Below, piece after piece: positions 1 to 6,965 of a stretch of 13,159 nucleotides of DNA. The notes beneath the pieces were generated by a model. The model searched no databases. It had not been told where the DNA came from and worked only from the letters and a program-made list of their open reading frames with translations. Source of the stretch: RYN-124 sp046262175 (GTDB lineage: Bacteria; Actinomycetota; Actinomycetes; Mycobacteriales; SCTD01); the NCBI GenBank assembly GCA_046262175.1, contig JBHENF010000141.1, forward strand, positions 1 through 13,159. Reading direction: 5' to 3'. A program made the translations under genes and the position numbers. The stretch's first letter is position 1, and each line of letters opens with the position of its first letter.

Positions 1-176
1 AGCTGATGCAGAGTCGGGGCACGATCGAACCCGACGAGGACGTGCTCGAGGACGGCATCGCGTTCGCGGGCGTCTCGCGTTACCCGGCGCGCGTCAAGTG
101 CGCGCTGCTGGGCTGGATGGCGTGGAAGGACGCGACCGCACAGGCGGTCGCGGGGACCGACAAGGAGGCGTCGTGA
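1..176 (+). CDS. sufU: Fe-S cluster assembly scaffold SufU, C-terminal part only
   Basis: The reading frame is open from base 3 to the TGA at 174-176 and gives the last 57 residues of a protein whose start lies left of the window. The segment GVSRYPARVKCALLGW matches the C-terminal part of SufU-type scaffold / cysteine desulfurase partner proteins, which accept sulfur from SufS. The Cys in VKCAL is, by family knowledge, the third conserved metal-binding or sulfur-relay Cys; the other two would lie upstream. The tail ends in a short, poorly conserved Ala/Thr-rich stretch. It overlaps the next gene, a SufT-type factor, by 4 bp (GTGA), so the two are probably translationally coupled. This is the usual end of an actinobacterial suf operon, and sufS, sufC, sufD and sufB would be expected to the left. 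The identification is firm although only about a third of the gene is visible. Confidence 0.88.
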   Translation, partial: LMQSRGTIEPDEDVLEDGIAFAGVSRYPARVKCALLGWMAWKDATAQAVAGTDKEAS

Positions 177-562
177 GCGACGTGGCAGCAGAGGCAGCGC
201 TCGACGTGACGCCGGTCCTGGAGACACCGACCGCCGGCGACGCGGCGAAGGGGAAGGCGTCCGAAGAGGACGTCATCGAGGCGATGAAGGACGTCGTCGA
301 CCCGGAGCTCGGCATCAACGTGGTCGACCTCGGGCTCGTCTACGGTGCGCAGGTCCACGACGACAACACGGTCACGCTGGACATGACGCTGACGTCCGCG
401 GCCTGCCCCCTCACGGACGTCATCGAGGACCAGACGCACTCCGCGCTCGGCCCGCTGGTCGAGGACGTGCGCATCAACTGGGTCTGGATGCCGCCGTGGG
501 GACCGGACAAGATCACCGACGACGGGCGCGACCAGCTCAGGGCGCTCGGCTTCAACGTCTAA
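173..562 (+). CDS. sufT: SufT-type Fe-S assembly factor (DUF59/MIP18 family)
   Basis: This 129-residue protein matches the DUF59/MIP18 family, which helps mature Fe-S proteins; the M. tuberculosis counterpart is Rv1466 (from memory). The family signature DPELGINVVDLGLVY is at residues 43-57. The conserved TSAACPL with the reactive Cys78 is at 74-80, and the conserved C-terminal MPPWGPDKITDDGRDQL region starts at residue 106. The first 30 residues are an Ala/Thr-rich, low-complexity extension. I chose the GTG at 173 because it overlaps the sufU stop as GTGA and has AAGGAGG at 162-168 upstream. An ATG at 98 in the same frame would overlap sufU by about 80 bp and would add residues with no family match. 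Its role is inferred to be cytosolic late Fe-S carrier or assembly work with SufU. A GGGTC hairpin follows the stop codon directly. Confidence 0.9.
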   Translation: MSDVAAEAALDVTPVLETPTAGDAAKGKASEEDVIEAMKDVVDPELGINVVDLGLVYGAQVHDDNTVTLDMTLTSAACPLTDVIEDQTHSALGPLVEDVRINWVWMPPWGPDKITDDGRDQLRALGFNV

Positions 563-606
563 GGGTCTCCTGGACCCGAAGCCGCTCCGTCCCTAGGGTC
601 CGACCC
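563..606 (+). repeat. GGGTC/GACCC inverted-repeat cluster between sufT and the hydrolase gene
   Basis: This 55-bp gap contains GGGTC at 563-567 and GACCC at 573-577, which form a 5-bp stem with a 5-nt loop starting right after the sufT stop codon. It also contains GGGTCCGACCC at 596-606, a perfect dyad around C601. GGACCC at 572-577 can instead pair with GGGTCC at 596-601. The arms therefore allow mutually exclusive folds, and the perfect 11-bp dyad could also be a DNA operator. No T-run follows, so a classical terminator is not shown. Function is unknown. Confidence 0.45.
571..599 (+). promoter_or_regulatory. possible sigma-70-type promoter for the hydrolase/monooxygenase pair
   Basis: TGGACC at 571-576 (4 of 6 match to TTGACA) and TAGGGT at 594-599 (a TANNNT element) are 17 bp apart. 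Initiation near 606 would leave a leader of about 12 nt before the ATG at 618. The elements overlap the GGGTC/GACCC dyads. Matches this weak occur by chance in GC-rich DNA, so this is a suggestion only. Confidence 0.25.
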
Positions 607-617
607 GGGGGTGGGGC

Positions 618-1433
618 ATGGACGTCGAGACCAACGGCGTACGACTGCACGTCGAGGTCAGCGGGCAGGGGCCGCCGGTGCTGCTCGTGCACGGCTTCCC
701 CGACTCGCACCGGCTGTGGCGGCACCAGGTAGCTGCCCTGCGCGGTGCGGGCTACTCGACGATCGCGCCGGACCTGCGCGGGTTCGGTGCGTCCGACCGC
801 CCGACGGACGCGGGTGCGTACGCGATCGCCCACAGCGTCTTCGACCTGCACGGCGTGCTCGAGCAGCTGGGCCACGAGCGGGTGCACCTCGTCGGGCACG
901 ACTGGGGTGCTGTCGTGGCGTGGGCGTTCGCGGCGATGCTGCCTGAACGGGTGGACCGCCTCGTCACCATGTCGGTCGGGCATCCGGCGGCCCTCGGCCG
1001 CAGCATGGAGCAGCGCGAGAAGGCCTGGTACATGCTGCTGTTCCAGTTCGAGGAGGCCGAGGAGCTCCTGCGCCGGGACGACTGGGCGCTGTTCCGGGGG
1101 TTCACGCGCGGCGACGGCGACCAGGAGCAGTGGCTCGAGGACCTGTCCCGGCCGGGCGCGCTGACGGCGGCGCTCGGCTGGTACCGCGACAACGTCCACC
1201 CCCGGATGCAGCTCGCGCCGCCCGTCGTCGTCCCGCCCGTGGCCGCGCCGACGCTCGGCATGTGGAGCACGGGCGACCACTACCTCGTCGAGGACGGCAT
1301 GAAGGCGTCCGGCTCCCAGGTGACAGGGCCGTGGCGGTACGAGCGGGTCGACGACGCGAGCCACTGGCTGCAGGTCGACCAGCCCCACGTCGTCAACGAC
1401 CTGATCCTCGAGCACCTGCAGGGCGCGTCATGA
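618..1433 (+). CDS. alpha/beta hydrolase, epoxide hydrolase-like
   Basis: This 271-residue cytosolic alpha/beta hydrolase carries the epoxide hydrolase set of residues. HGFP at 25-28 is the oxyanion motif. GHDWGA at 93-98 places an Asp nucleophile (D95) at the elbow, not a Ser. D220 in TGDHYL is the likely acid, and H249 in ASHWLQ the base. The cap domain (about 125-205) has Y138 in AWYMLLFQ and Y189 in GWYRDN, where epoxide hydrolases keep the two ring-opening tyrosines. The expected reaction is hydrolysis of an epoxide to a diol through an alkyl-enzyme ester. Haloalkane dehalogenases share the Asp nucleophile but not this Tyr pair, so epoxide hydrolase is favoured. The ATG follows a G-rich stretch (607-616). 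Its stop overlaps the start of the flavin monooxygenase gene as ATGA, which suggests the two enzymes work together. The substrate cannot be read from sequence. Confidence 0.85.
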   Translation: MDVETNGVRLHVEVSGQGPPVLLVHGFPDSHRLWRHQVAALRGAGYSTIAPDLRGFGASDRPTDAGAYAIAHSVFDLHGVLEQLGHERVHLVGHDWGAVVAWAFAAMLPERVDRLVTMSVGHPAALGRSMEQREKAWYMLLFQFEEAEELLRRDDWALFRGFTRGDGDQEQWLEDLSRPGALTAALGWYRDNVHPRMQLAPPVVVPPVAAPTLGMWSTGDHYLVEDGMKASGSQVTGPWRYERVDDASHWLQVDQPHVVNDLILEHLQGAS

Positions 1434-2662
1434 GCGATGTGGTCATCGTCGGCGGCGGGATCGCCGGGTCGTCCCTCGCCGTGCTCCTCGCGCGTGCCGG
1501 CGTCGGCGCCACGGTGCTGGAGCGAACGCTGGAGTACGAGGACCGCGTGCGCGGCGAGACGATGCCGCCGTGGGGCTACCTCGAGCTGGTCAAGACGGGG
1601 CTGCTGGAGGTCTTCCTGCGGGCGGAAGGCACCGTGATGAAGCGCTCCGCGGCGTACGGCGACGTGCTGCCGGCCGAGGTCGCGCAGGCGGCCGCGCTGG
1701 ACGTCACCGCTGTCCTGCCCGGCGCCGAGGGGTTCGTCAACCTCAGCCACCCGGGCGCGTGCCAGGCGCTCCTCGACGAGGCGGCCGCGGCAGGAGCCCA
1801 GGTGGTCCGCGGCGTCCGGGGGATCGAGGTGACGCCGGGCGAGCACCCCGAGATCTCCTTCCGCGCGCCGGCCGGGGCGCAGACGCTGCGCCCGCGGCTG
1901 GTCGTGGGCGCGGACGGGCGGAGCTCGGTCGTACGCAAGCAGATCGGGGTGGAGCTCGAGCACAGCGGCGTCCGGACGTTCGCGTCGGGCGTGCTGCTCG
2001 ACGGTGTCGCGCGGTGGCCCCGTGACACCAACGCGGTCGGGACGTGGGGGGACGTCCACTTCCTGGTCTTCCCCCGCGGCGCGGATCGGGCGCGGCTCTA
2101 CCTCATCTGGGACAAGGAGCAGCCCCAGCGGTTCGTGGGCCCGGGAGCGCCGGCCCGGATGGTCGAGCAGATGGCCGCGATGGACTGCTTCCCGGAGCCG
2201 GACTGGTTCGCCGCCGCCCGTCCGGTGAGCAGCTGCGCGAGCTACCCCATGGAAGACACCTGGACCGACCGGCCCTACGCCCCCGGCGTGGCGCTCATCG
2301 GCGATGCGGCCGGCTGGAACGACCCGGTCATCGGCCAGGGGCTGTCCATCGCCGTCCGAGACGTTCGGCTGGTTGCGGACGCGTTGCTCGGTACGACGGA
2401 CTGGTCGCCCGCCACCTTCGGCGACTACGCCACCGAGCGCACGGAGCGGATGCGCCGGCTGCGCGCGACGGCCGAGGCAGCGACCCGCCTGCGCTGCGAC
2501 TTCACCCCTGCGGGGAGGCAGCGACGTATCGCCGCCTTCGGCAGGTTCGCCGCTGACCCAGCCGCCCGACTGCCGATCGCCGCCGCCCTCGTCGGACCAG
2601 AGCTGCTGCCCGCCGAAGCCTTCACCCGCGAGGCAGCCGACCGGATGCTCGCGCTGACCTGA
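1430..2662 (+). CDS. FAD-dependent monooxygenase (group A, PHBH-like)
   Basis: This 410-residue protein has the three fingerprints of single-component FAD/NAD(P)H monooxygenases. GGGIAG at 8-13 with E31 ending the first beta-alpha-beta unit binds the ADP part of FAD. GADGRSSVVR at 160-169 is the DG motif, and GDAAG at 291-295 followed by IGQG at 301-304 binds the flavin ribityl part. The GETMPPWG stretch (42-49) lies near the expected flavin/substrate region. No transmembrane segment or signal is obvious. The ATG at 1430 overlaps the hydrolase stop by 4 bp with no strong ribosome binding site, so translation is probably coupled. Known relatives hydroxylate or epoxidise aromatic and polyketide-type substrates, or act as related oxidoreductases. 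Pairing with an epoxide hydrolase makes sequential epoxidation and ring opening an attractive inference, but the substrate is unknown. The C-terminal 60 residues are Ala/Arg-rich and have no clear motif. Confidence 0.85.
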   Translation: MSDVVIVGGGIAGSSLAVLLARAGVGATVLERTLEYEDRVRGETMPPWGYLELVKTGLLEVFLRAEGTVMKRSAAYGDVLPAEVAQAAALDVTAVLPGAEGFVNLSHPGACQALLDEAAAAGAQVVRGVRGIEVTPGEHPEISFRAPAGAQTLRPRLVVGADGRSSVVRKQIGVELEHSGVRTFASGVLLDGVARWPRDTNAVGTWGDVHFLVFPRGADRARLYLIWDKEQPQRFVGPGAPARMVEQMAAMDCFPEPDWFAAARPVSSCASYPMEDTWTDRPYAPGVALIGDAAGWNDPVIGQGLSIAVRDVRLVADALLGTTDWSPATFGDYATERTERMRRLRATAEAATRLRCDFTPAGRQRRIAAFGRFAADPAARLPIAAALVGPELLPAEAFTREAADRMLALT

Positions 2663-2664
2663 CG

Positions 2665-2680
2665 ACCCCGGCCGGGGGGT
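2665..2680 (+). repeat. short GC hairpin between monooxygenase and PhoD-like genes
   Basis: ACCCC at 2665-2669 pairs with GGGGT at 2676-2680 around the loop GGCCGG, and CCCCGGCCGGGG at 2666-2677 is a perfect DNA palindrome. It sits in the 36-bp gap just before the ribosome binding region of the next gene. It could weakly terminate transcription or hinder ribosome loading, but it has no T-run and such palindromes are common at this GC content. Confidence 0.3.
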
Positions 2681-2698
2681 GCGGGCAGGATGGAGGGC

Positions 2699-4351
2699 AT
2701 GGCGTCCCCCGAGCTGGTGCTGGGGCCGGTGCTGCGGTACGCCGACGACACGACCGCCTGCGTCTGGGTGGAGACGTCCGCTTCCGCGGAGGTGAGCGTC
2801 CACGGGGCGACGTCCCGAACCTTCGAGGTCGAGGGGCACCACTTCGGCTACGTCGTCCTGGACGGGCTCGAGCCCGGGACGGATGAGCCGTACGACGTCC
2901 GGCTGGACGGGCGCCTCGTCTGGCCCGCTGAAGACGACTACCGGCCGCCGCCGCGGCTGCGCACGATCGCCCCGGACGACGAGCTGCACCTGGTGTTCGG
3001 CTCGTGCCGGACGGACCGTCCGCACACGGAGCCGTGGACGTTGACCGTGGACGAGCATCCCGACGGAGTCGGCGTGGACGCGCTGCACGCCCTCTCCACC
3101 CAGGTGCAGAGTGGCGACCGCGAGCTGCCGGACCTGCTCCTGATGCTGGGCGACCAGGTCTACGCCGACGAAGGTCTCTCACCCCGCGTGCGGGAACGGC
3201 AGGTCGAGCGCCGCGGCGACAGCAGCGACCCGCAGGAGGAGGTCGCCGACTTCGAGGAGTACACCTGGCTGTACCGCGACTCGTGGTCGGACCCGGAGGT
3301 CCGCTGGCTGCTGTCCACGGTGCCCTCGGCGATGATCTTCGACGATCACGACGTCCGGGACGACTGGAACACGTCCGCCGCCTGGCGCGCCCAGATGCGG
3401 GACGTGCCGTGGTGGCGTGAGCGCATCGTCGGCGCGTACATGTCGTACTGGATCTACCAGCACATCGGGAACCTGCGCCCGGACCGGCTGCGCGAGCAGG
3501 GCGTCTTCGACGACGTCTGTCGCGAGGGCGGCCCTGCGCTGCGGCGCTACGCCGAGCTGGCAGATGACGAGGTCGACGGCGGCGAGGTGGTCCGCTGGAG
3601 CTTCGGACGCGAGCTGGGGGTCGCGCGGCTCGTCGTCATCGACACCCGGTCGGGCCGGGTGCTCGACGAGCAGAACCGGGCGATGCTCAGCGACGACGAG
3701 TGGGAGCTCGTCGAGGGGTTCCTGCGCGGGGACGTCGAGCACCTGGTCGTCGCGAGCAGCCTGCCGCTCGCGCTCGAGCGCTCTCTGCACGACCTGGAAC
3801 GCTGGAACGACGCGGTCTGCGGAGGGACCTGGGGACGCCGGTTCGGCTCGCTCGGCGAGCGGGTGCGCCAGGGCGTGGACCTCGAGCACTGGGCGGCGTT
3901 CCCGAGCAGCTTCCGCCGGCTGACGCAGCGGCTGGGCGAGGTCGCCGCCGGCCGGCACGGCACCCCGCCCTCGACCGTGCTCGTCCTGTCGGGCGACGTG
4001 CACCACTCGTACGTCGCGCCGCTGCGCTTCCCGGACCTCGACCTGCACAGCGCGGTCGTCCAGGTCGTCAGCTCGCCGCTTCGCAACGCCGTTCCTCGCA
4101 ACGTGCAGCGGGGGTTCCGGTTCGCCGCGAGCCGGACCGGCACGGCCGTCGGCCGCCTGCTGGCCTGGTCAGCTGGCCTGTCGGAGCCGGCCCTCGACTG
4201 GCAGCTCAGCGCCGGCCCCTTCGTCGGCAACACCCTCGGCGACCTCCGGCTGCGGCCAGGAAGGGCGCTGCTGAGCCTGCACGGCGCGGTGCGACAGGGC
4301 GGGCGCAGCGTGCTGCGCGAGGTGCACGCCGAGGAGCTGGCCAGCTCCTAG
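2699..4351 (+). CDS. PhoD-like alkaline phosphatase/phosphodiesterase, no export signal
   Basis: This 550-residue metallophosphoesterase is of the PhoD family. A beta-rich N-terminal domain (about 1-85, with GPVLRYADDTTACVWVE) precedes the catalytic domain. FGSCR at 100-104 holds the Cys that binds iron in PhoD. GDQVYADE at 151-158, DDHDVRDDW at 215-223 and SGDVHHSY at 431-438 supply the Asp/His metal ligands, and all appear intact. The family cleaves phosphomonoesters or diesters with Fe/Ca centres. Classical PhoD is exported by Tat, but this protein begins almost directly with the N-terminal domain and has no twin-Arg signal or hydrophobic stretch, so a cytosolic role is inferred. I chose the ATG at 2699 because AGGA (2687-2690) lies 8 nt upstream; an in-frame ATG at 2690 would add three residues. 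The gene ends in a CTAG shared with the convergent peptidase gene. Phosphorus control is not visible in the sequence. Confidence 0.87.
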   Translation: MASPELVLGPVLRYADDTTACVWVETSASAEVSVHGATSRTFEVEGHHFGYVVLDGLEPGTDEPYDVRLDGRLVWPAEDDYRPPPRLRTIAPDDELHLVFGSCRTDRPHTEPWTLTVDEHPDGVGVDALHALSTQVQSGDRELPDLLLMLGDQVYADEGLSPRVRERQVERRGDSSDPQEEVADFEEYTWLYRDSWSDPEVRWLLSTVPSAMIFDDHDVRDDWNTSAAWRAQMRDVPWWRERIVGAYMSYWIYQHIGNLRPDRLREQGVFDDVCREGGPALRRYAELADDEVDGGEVVRWSFGRELGVARLVVIDTRSGRVLDEQNRAMLSDDEWELVEGFLRGDVEHLVVASSLPLALERSLHDLERWNDAVCGGTWGRRFGSLGERVRQGVDLEHWAAFPSSFRRLTQRLGEVAAGRHGTPPSTVLVLSGDVHHSYVAPLRFPDLDLHSAVVQVVSSPLRNAVPRNVQRGFRFAASRTGTAVGRLLAWSAGLSEPALDWQLSAGPFVGNTLGDLRLRPGRALLSLHGAVRQGGRSVLREVHAEELASS

Positions 4352-5211
4352 ACCGTTCCGGTGAACGTGTTGCAGGACGCAGGCTTGCCACTGCGGTACC
4401 CCGTCGTGAACCACTTCTGCCGCTGCGCGGCCGATCCGTGCGTCCACGACTCGGAGTTGACCCGGCCCTGGAACTCCTCCTGGATGCGGTCGTCGCCGAC
4501 CGCCGCAGCGGCGTCGAGCCCATCAGCGATCTCCTCGTCGGTCACCGAGGAGATGAGGCCGGTGGACACGGCGTTCGCGGCCCACGTGCCGGCGTAGCAG
4601 TCGGCCTGCAGCTCGAGCCGGACCGAGCCGGACTGCGGGCCGGTGCGGTCGCCAGACCGCTGGACCTTCTCGCTCGTACCGGTGAGGTCCTGGATGTGGT
4701 GGCCGTACTCGTGCGCCACGACGTACGCCTGCGCGAACGGGCCGCCCTTGGCACCGAACTTCGTCTTCAGCTCGTCGAAGAACCCGAGGTCGATGTAGAC
4801 GGTGTCGTCGGCGGGGCAGTAGAAGGGCCCGACGTCCGACGACGCGGCGCCGCAGCCGGTGCTGGTCTGACCGGTGAACAGCTGCGTCTGGCTCGGCGTG
4901 TAGCCCTTGACCTGGGTCGACCAGTACTTCTGCACGCTGTTGACGACCCCGACGATGCGACAGTCCTCGTCGCGCTCAGCGTCGGCGCCCGTCTGGCACC
5001 GGGAGGCGAGGTCGCTGGTGGACTGCACCGTGTTGTCGGGGGCCGACGACCCGCCCCCTGTGAGGTCCGACGGGTTGACGCCGAGCACGAGCGCGAGGAT
5101 CACCCCGACGATGCCGAGCCCGCCGCCGCCGAGCGCGAGCCCGGGGCCGCGGCGGCCCCGCTGGTCGCTGATCTGGGAGGTGTCCAGGCGTGCGTTGTCG
5201 TTGAAGTCCAC
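4348..5211 (-). CDS. membrane-anchored neutral zinc metallopeptidase (YpfJ-like family)
   Basis: This 287-residue protein begins with a cytosolic, Asp/Asn-rich segment (FNDNARLDTSQISDQRG, residues 3-19) typical of the neutral zinc metallopeptidase family that includes E. coli YpfJ. One glycine-rich membrane segment follows at about 25-45, so the catalytic part is probably extracytoplasmic. The zinc site is HEYGHH at 167-172 (H167, E168, H171), and LELQADC at 199-205 supplies the likely third ligand, E200. Cys72, 84, 120, 132, 205 and 280 could form disulfides outside the cell. I chose the GTG at 5211 because family proteins start at this point. An upstream ATG at 5310 would overlap the start of the divergent ABC-F gene and add 33 unmatched residues. 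Substrates of the family are largely unknown. Its stop shares CTAG with the PhoD-like gene, and its start faces the ABC-F gene across 91 bp. Confidence 0.85.
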   Translation of the reverse strand: MDFNDNARLDTSQISDQRGRRGPGLALGGGGLGIVGVILALVLGVNPSDLTGGGSSAPDNTVQSTSDLASRCQTGADAERDEDCRIVGVVNSVQKYWSTQVKGYTPSQTQLFTGQTSTGCGAASSDVGPFYCPADDTVYIDLGFFDELKTKFGAKGGPFAQAYVVAHEYGHHIQDLTGTSEKVQRSGDRTGPQSGSVRLELQADCYAGTWAANAVSTGLISSVTDEEIADGLDAAAAVGDDRIQEEFQGRVNSESWTHGSAAQRQKWFTTGYRSGKPASCNTFTGTV

Positions 5212-5245
5212 GGCCGCGGCGTACCCTTGCTGCGTGAGGGCGACG

Positions 5246-5261
5246 CACTGACCGGTCGGTG
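5246..5261. promoter_or_regulatory. 16-bp near-palindrome in a divergent intergenic gap (possible operator)
   Basis: CACTGACCGGTCGGTG is a dyad centred at 5253/5254. All eight base pairs match except one T/G pair, and the core GACCGGTC is perfect. It lies close to the middle of the 91-bp gap between the divergent metallopeptidase and ABC-F starts, where a shared regulator would be expected to bind. A weak + strand promoter-like pair lies just upstream (TTGAAG 5201-5206, TACCCT 5222-5227, spacer 15). No regulator is identified. Confidence 0.4.
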
Positions 5262-5302
5262 ACCACTCCCGCCTGTCCGTTCCGTCCCGATAGAGGAAGC
5301 TC

Positions 5303-6895
5303 ATGATCACCGTTCAGGACGTCGAGTTGCGTGCTGGCGCCCGCCTGCTGCTCGACCACGTCACCTTCCGGGTGCAGCCCGGCGACCGGATCGGTCTGGT
5401 CGGGCGCAACGGCGCGGGCAAGACCACGCTCACGAAGACGCTGGCCAAGGAGACGCTGCCGGCCGGCGGCACCATCACGCACACCGGCGACGTCGGCTAC
5501 CTGCCGCAGGACCCGCGCACCGGCGACCTCGACGCCCTCGGGCGCGACCGCGTCCTGTCGGCGCGCGGCCTCGACGAGGTGCTGCGCACGCTGGAGAAGC
5601 TGCAGATCGAGCTCGGCGAACGGCCGGACGACGAGGACCTGCTGCGGCGGTACGGCAACCTCGAGGAGAAGTTCAGCAACCTCGGCGGCTACTCCGCAGA
5701 GTCCGAGGCCGCGCGCATCTGCTCGAACCTCGGCCTGCCGGAGCGCGCGTTGCAGCAGCCGATCGGGACGCTGTCGGGCGGCCAGCGCCGGCGGATCGAG
5801 CTGGCGCGCATCCTGTTCTCCGACGCCACCACGCTGCTGCTCGACGAGCCGACTAACCACCTGGACGCAGACTCGATCGCGTGGCTGCGCGGCTACCTGC
5901 AGAAGCACCAGGGTGGGCTCGTGGTCATCAGCCACGACGTGGAGCTGCTCGACGCGGTGGTGAACAAGGTCTTCCACCTGGACGCGAACCGAGCCGAGCT
6001 GGACCAGTACAACGTCGGCTGGAAGACGTACCTGAAGCAGCGCGAGACCGACGAGAAGCGGCGCAAGCGCGAGCGCGTCAACGCCGAGAAGCAGGCGGGC
6101 GTCCTCAACGCGCAGGCGGAGAAGATGCGTGCGAAGGCCACCAAGGCGAAGGCCGCGCAGGGGATGTTCAAGCGGGCCGAGAAGCTGCTGGCCGGCGTGG
6201 AGGGCGAGCGCGCGCAGGACCGGGTGGCGAAGCTGCGCTTCCCCGAGCCGGCGCCCTGCGGGAAGACGCCGCTCACGGCGAGCGAGCTGTCGAAGTCGTA
6301 CGGCTCGCTCGAGATCTTCACGGACGTCGACCTCGCCATCGACCGCGGCGCGCGGGTGGTTGTCCTCGGGCTCAACGGTGCCGGCAAGACGACCCTGCTG
6401 CGGATCCTGGCCGGGGTCGAGCTGCCCGACACGGGGGAGGTTCTGCCCGGCCACGGGCTGCGGCTCGGCTACTACGCGCAGGAGCACGACACGATCGACA
6501 CCGACCGGACGGTGCTCGAGAACATGCGGTCGTCCAGCCCGGACCTGATGGAGCCGGAGGCGCGCCGAGTGCTCGGCTCGTTCCTGTTCAGCGGCGAGGT
6601 CGTCCACCAGCAGGCGGGGACGCTGTCCGGCGGCGAGAAGACCCGGCTCGCGCTCGCGACCCTGGTCGTCAGCGGCGCCAACGTCCTGCTGCTCGACGAG
6701 CCGACGAACAACCTCGACCCGGCCAGCCGCGAGGAGGTGCTCGGCGCGCTCGCGACGTACCGCGGCTCAGTCGTGCTGGTCACGCACGACGAGGGCGCCG
6801 TCACCGCGCTGTCGCCCGACAAGGTGCTGCTCCTGCCGGACGGCGTCGAGGACCAGTGGAGCGACGACTTCGCGGACCTGGTGGCACTGGCCTAG
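5303..6895 (+). CDS. ABC-F family ATPase, Rv1473-like (ribosome-associated)
   Basis: This 530-residue soluble protein has two ATPase domains and no membrane segments, the layout of ABC-F proteins. Domain 1 has Walker A GRNGAGKT at 34-41, signature LSGGQ at 157-161, Walker B with LLLDEPTNHLD at 178-188 (E182) and switch H211. Domain 2 has GLNGAGKT at 356-363, LSGGE at 441-445, LLLDEPTNNLD at 462-472 (E466) and H495. The linker at about 240-320 is highly charged and helical (KRRKRERVNAEKQ, then KMRAKATKAKAAQ), as expected for the segment that reaches the ribosomal P-site tRNA region. All catalytic residues are present. ABC-F proteins act on stalled or antibiotic-bound ribosomes or tune translation, and sequence alone does not say which applies here. 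GAGGAAG at 5293-5299 supports the ATG. The small HTH gene behind it mirrors M. tuberculosis Rv1473-Rv1473A (from memory). Calling it a drug exporter would be wrong. Confidence 0.9.
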   Translation: MITVQDVELRAGARLLLDHVTFRVQPGDRIGLVGRNGAGKTTLTKTLAKETLPAGGTITHTGDVGYLPQDPRTGDLDALGRDRVLSARGLDEVLRTLEKLQIELGERPDDEDLLRRYGNLEEKFSNLGGYSAESEAARICSNLGLPERALQQPIGTLSGGQRRRIELARILFSDATTLLLDEPTNHLDADSIAWLRGYLQKHQGGLVVISHDVELLDAVVNKVFHLDANRAELDQYNVGWKTYLKQRETDEKRRKRERVNAEKQAGVLNAQAEKMRAKATKAKAAQGMFKRAEKLLAGVEGERAQDRVAKLRFPEPAPCGKTPLTASELSKSYGSLEIFTDVDLAIDRGARVVVLGLNGAGKTTLLRILAGVELPDTGEVLPGHGLRLGYYAQEHDTIDTDRTVLENMRSSSPDLMEPEARRVLGSFLFSGEVVHQQAGTLSGGEKTRLALATLVVSGANVLLLDEPTNNLDPASREEVLGALATYRGSVVLVTHDEGAVTALSPDKVLLLPDGVEDQWSDDFADLVALA

Positions 6896-6902
6896 ATCGG
6901 CG

Positions 6903-6930
6903 CGGTTGCCCGGCGATCATCGGGGAACCG
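6903..6930 (+). terminator. hairpin after the ABC-F gene (terminator or attenuator candidate)
   Basis: CGGTT (6903-6907), a G, and CCCG (6909-6912) pair with CGGG (6921-6924), a G, and AACCG (6926-6930). The result is nine base pairs broken by one G-G mismatch, with an 8-nt loop. It begins 7 nt after the ABC-F stop and ends 35 nt before the HTH gene. No T-run follows, so it would be a U-less actinobacterial-type terminator or a partial read-through element. Confidence 0.42.
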
Positions 6931-6965
6931 ACAGGTCAACCCAGGCTTCGAGGAGAGGGCACGAC

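Noticed and set aside
1280..3088. A 602-codon open frame on the - strand opposite the hydrolase and monooxygenase genes
   Set aside because: It has no recognisable motif and biased Arg/Pro/Gly composition, and it is fully explained by the + strand genes it mirrors.
3700..5262. A 520-codon + strand frame running from the PhoD-like gene across the metallopeptidase gene
   Set aside because: It overlaps two well-supported genes in other frames and its composition is typical of GC-driven spurious frames.
5212..5310. N-terminal extension of the metallopeptidase to the ATG at 5310
   Set aside because: It would overlap the start codon of the divergent ABC-F gene, and the added residues do not resemble the family, whose proteins begin at the FNDNARLD region.
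4976..6607. A 543-codon open frame on the - strand opposite the ABC-F gene
   Set aside because: It is an antisense shadow of a gene with two full sets of ATPase motifs, and its own translation shows no domain.
5303..6895. Annotation of the twin-ATPase protein as a macrolide exporter component
   Set aside because: There are no membrane segments and no partner permease gene, and the charged inter-domain linker fits ABC-F ribosome-associated ATPases.
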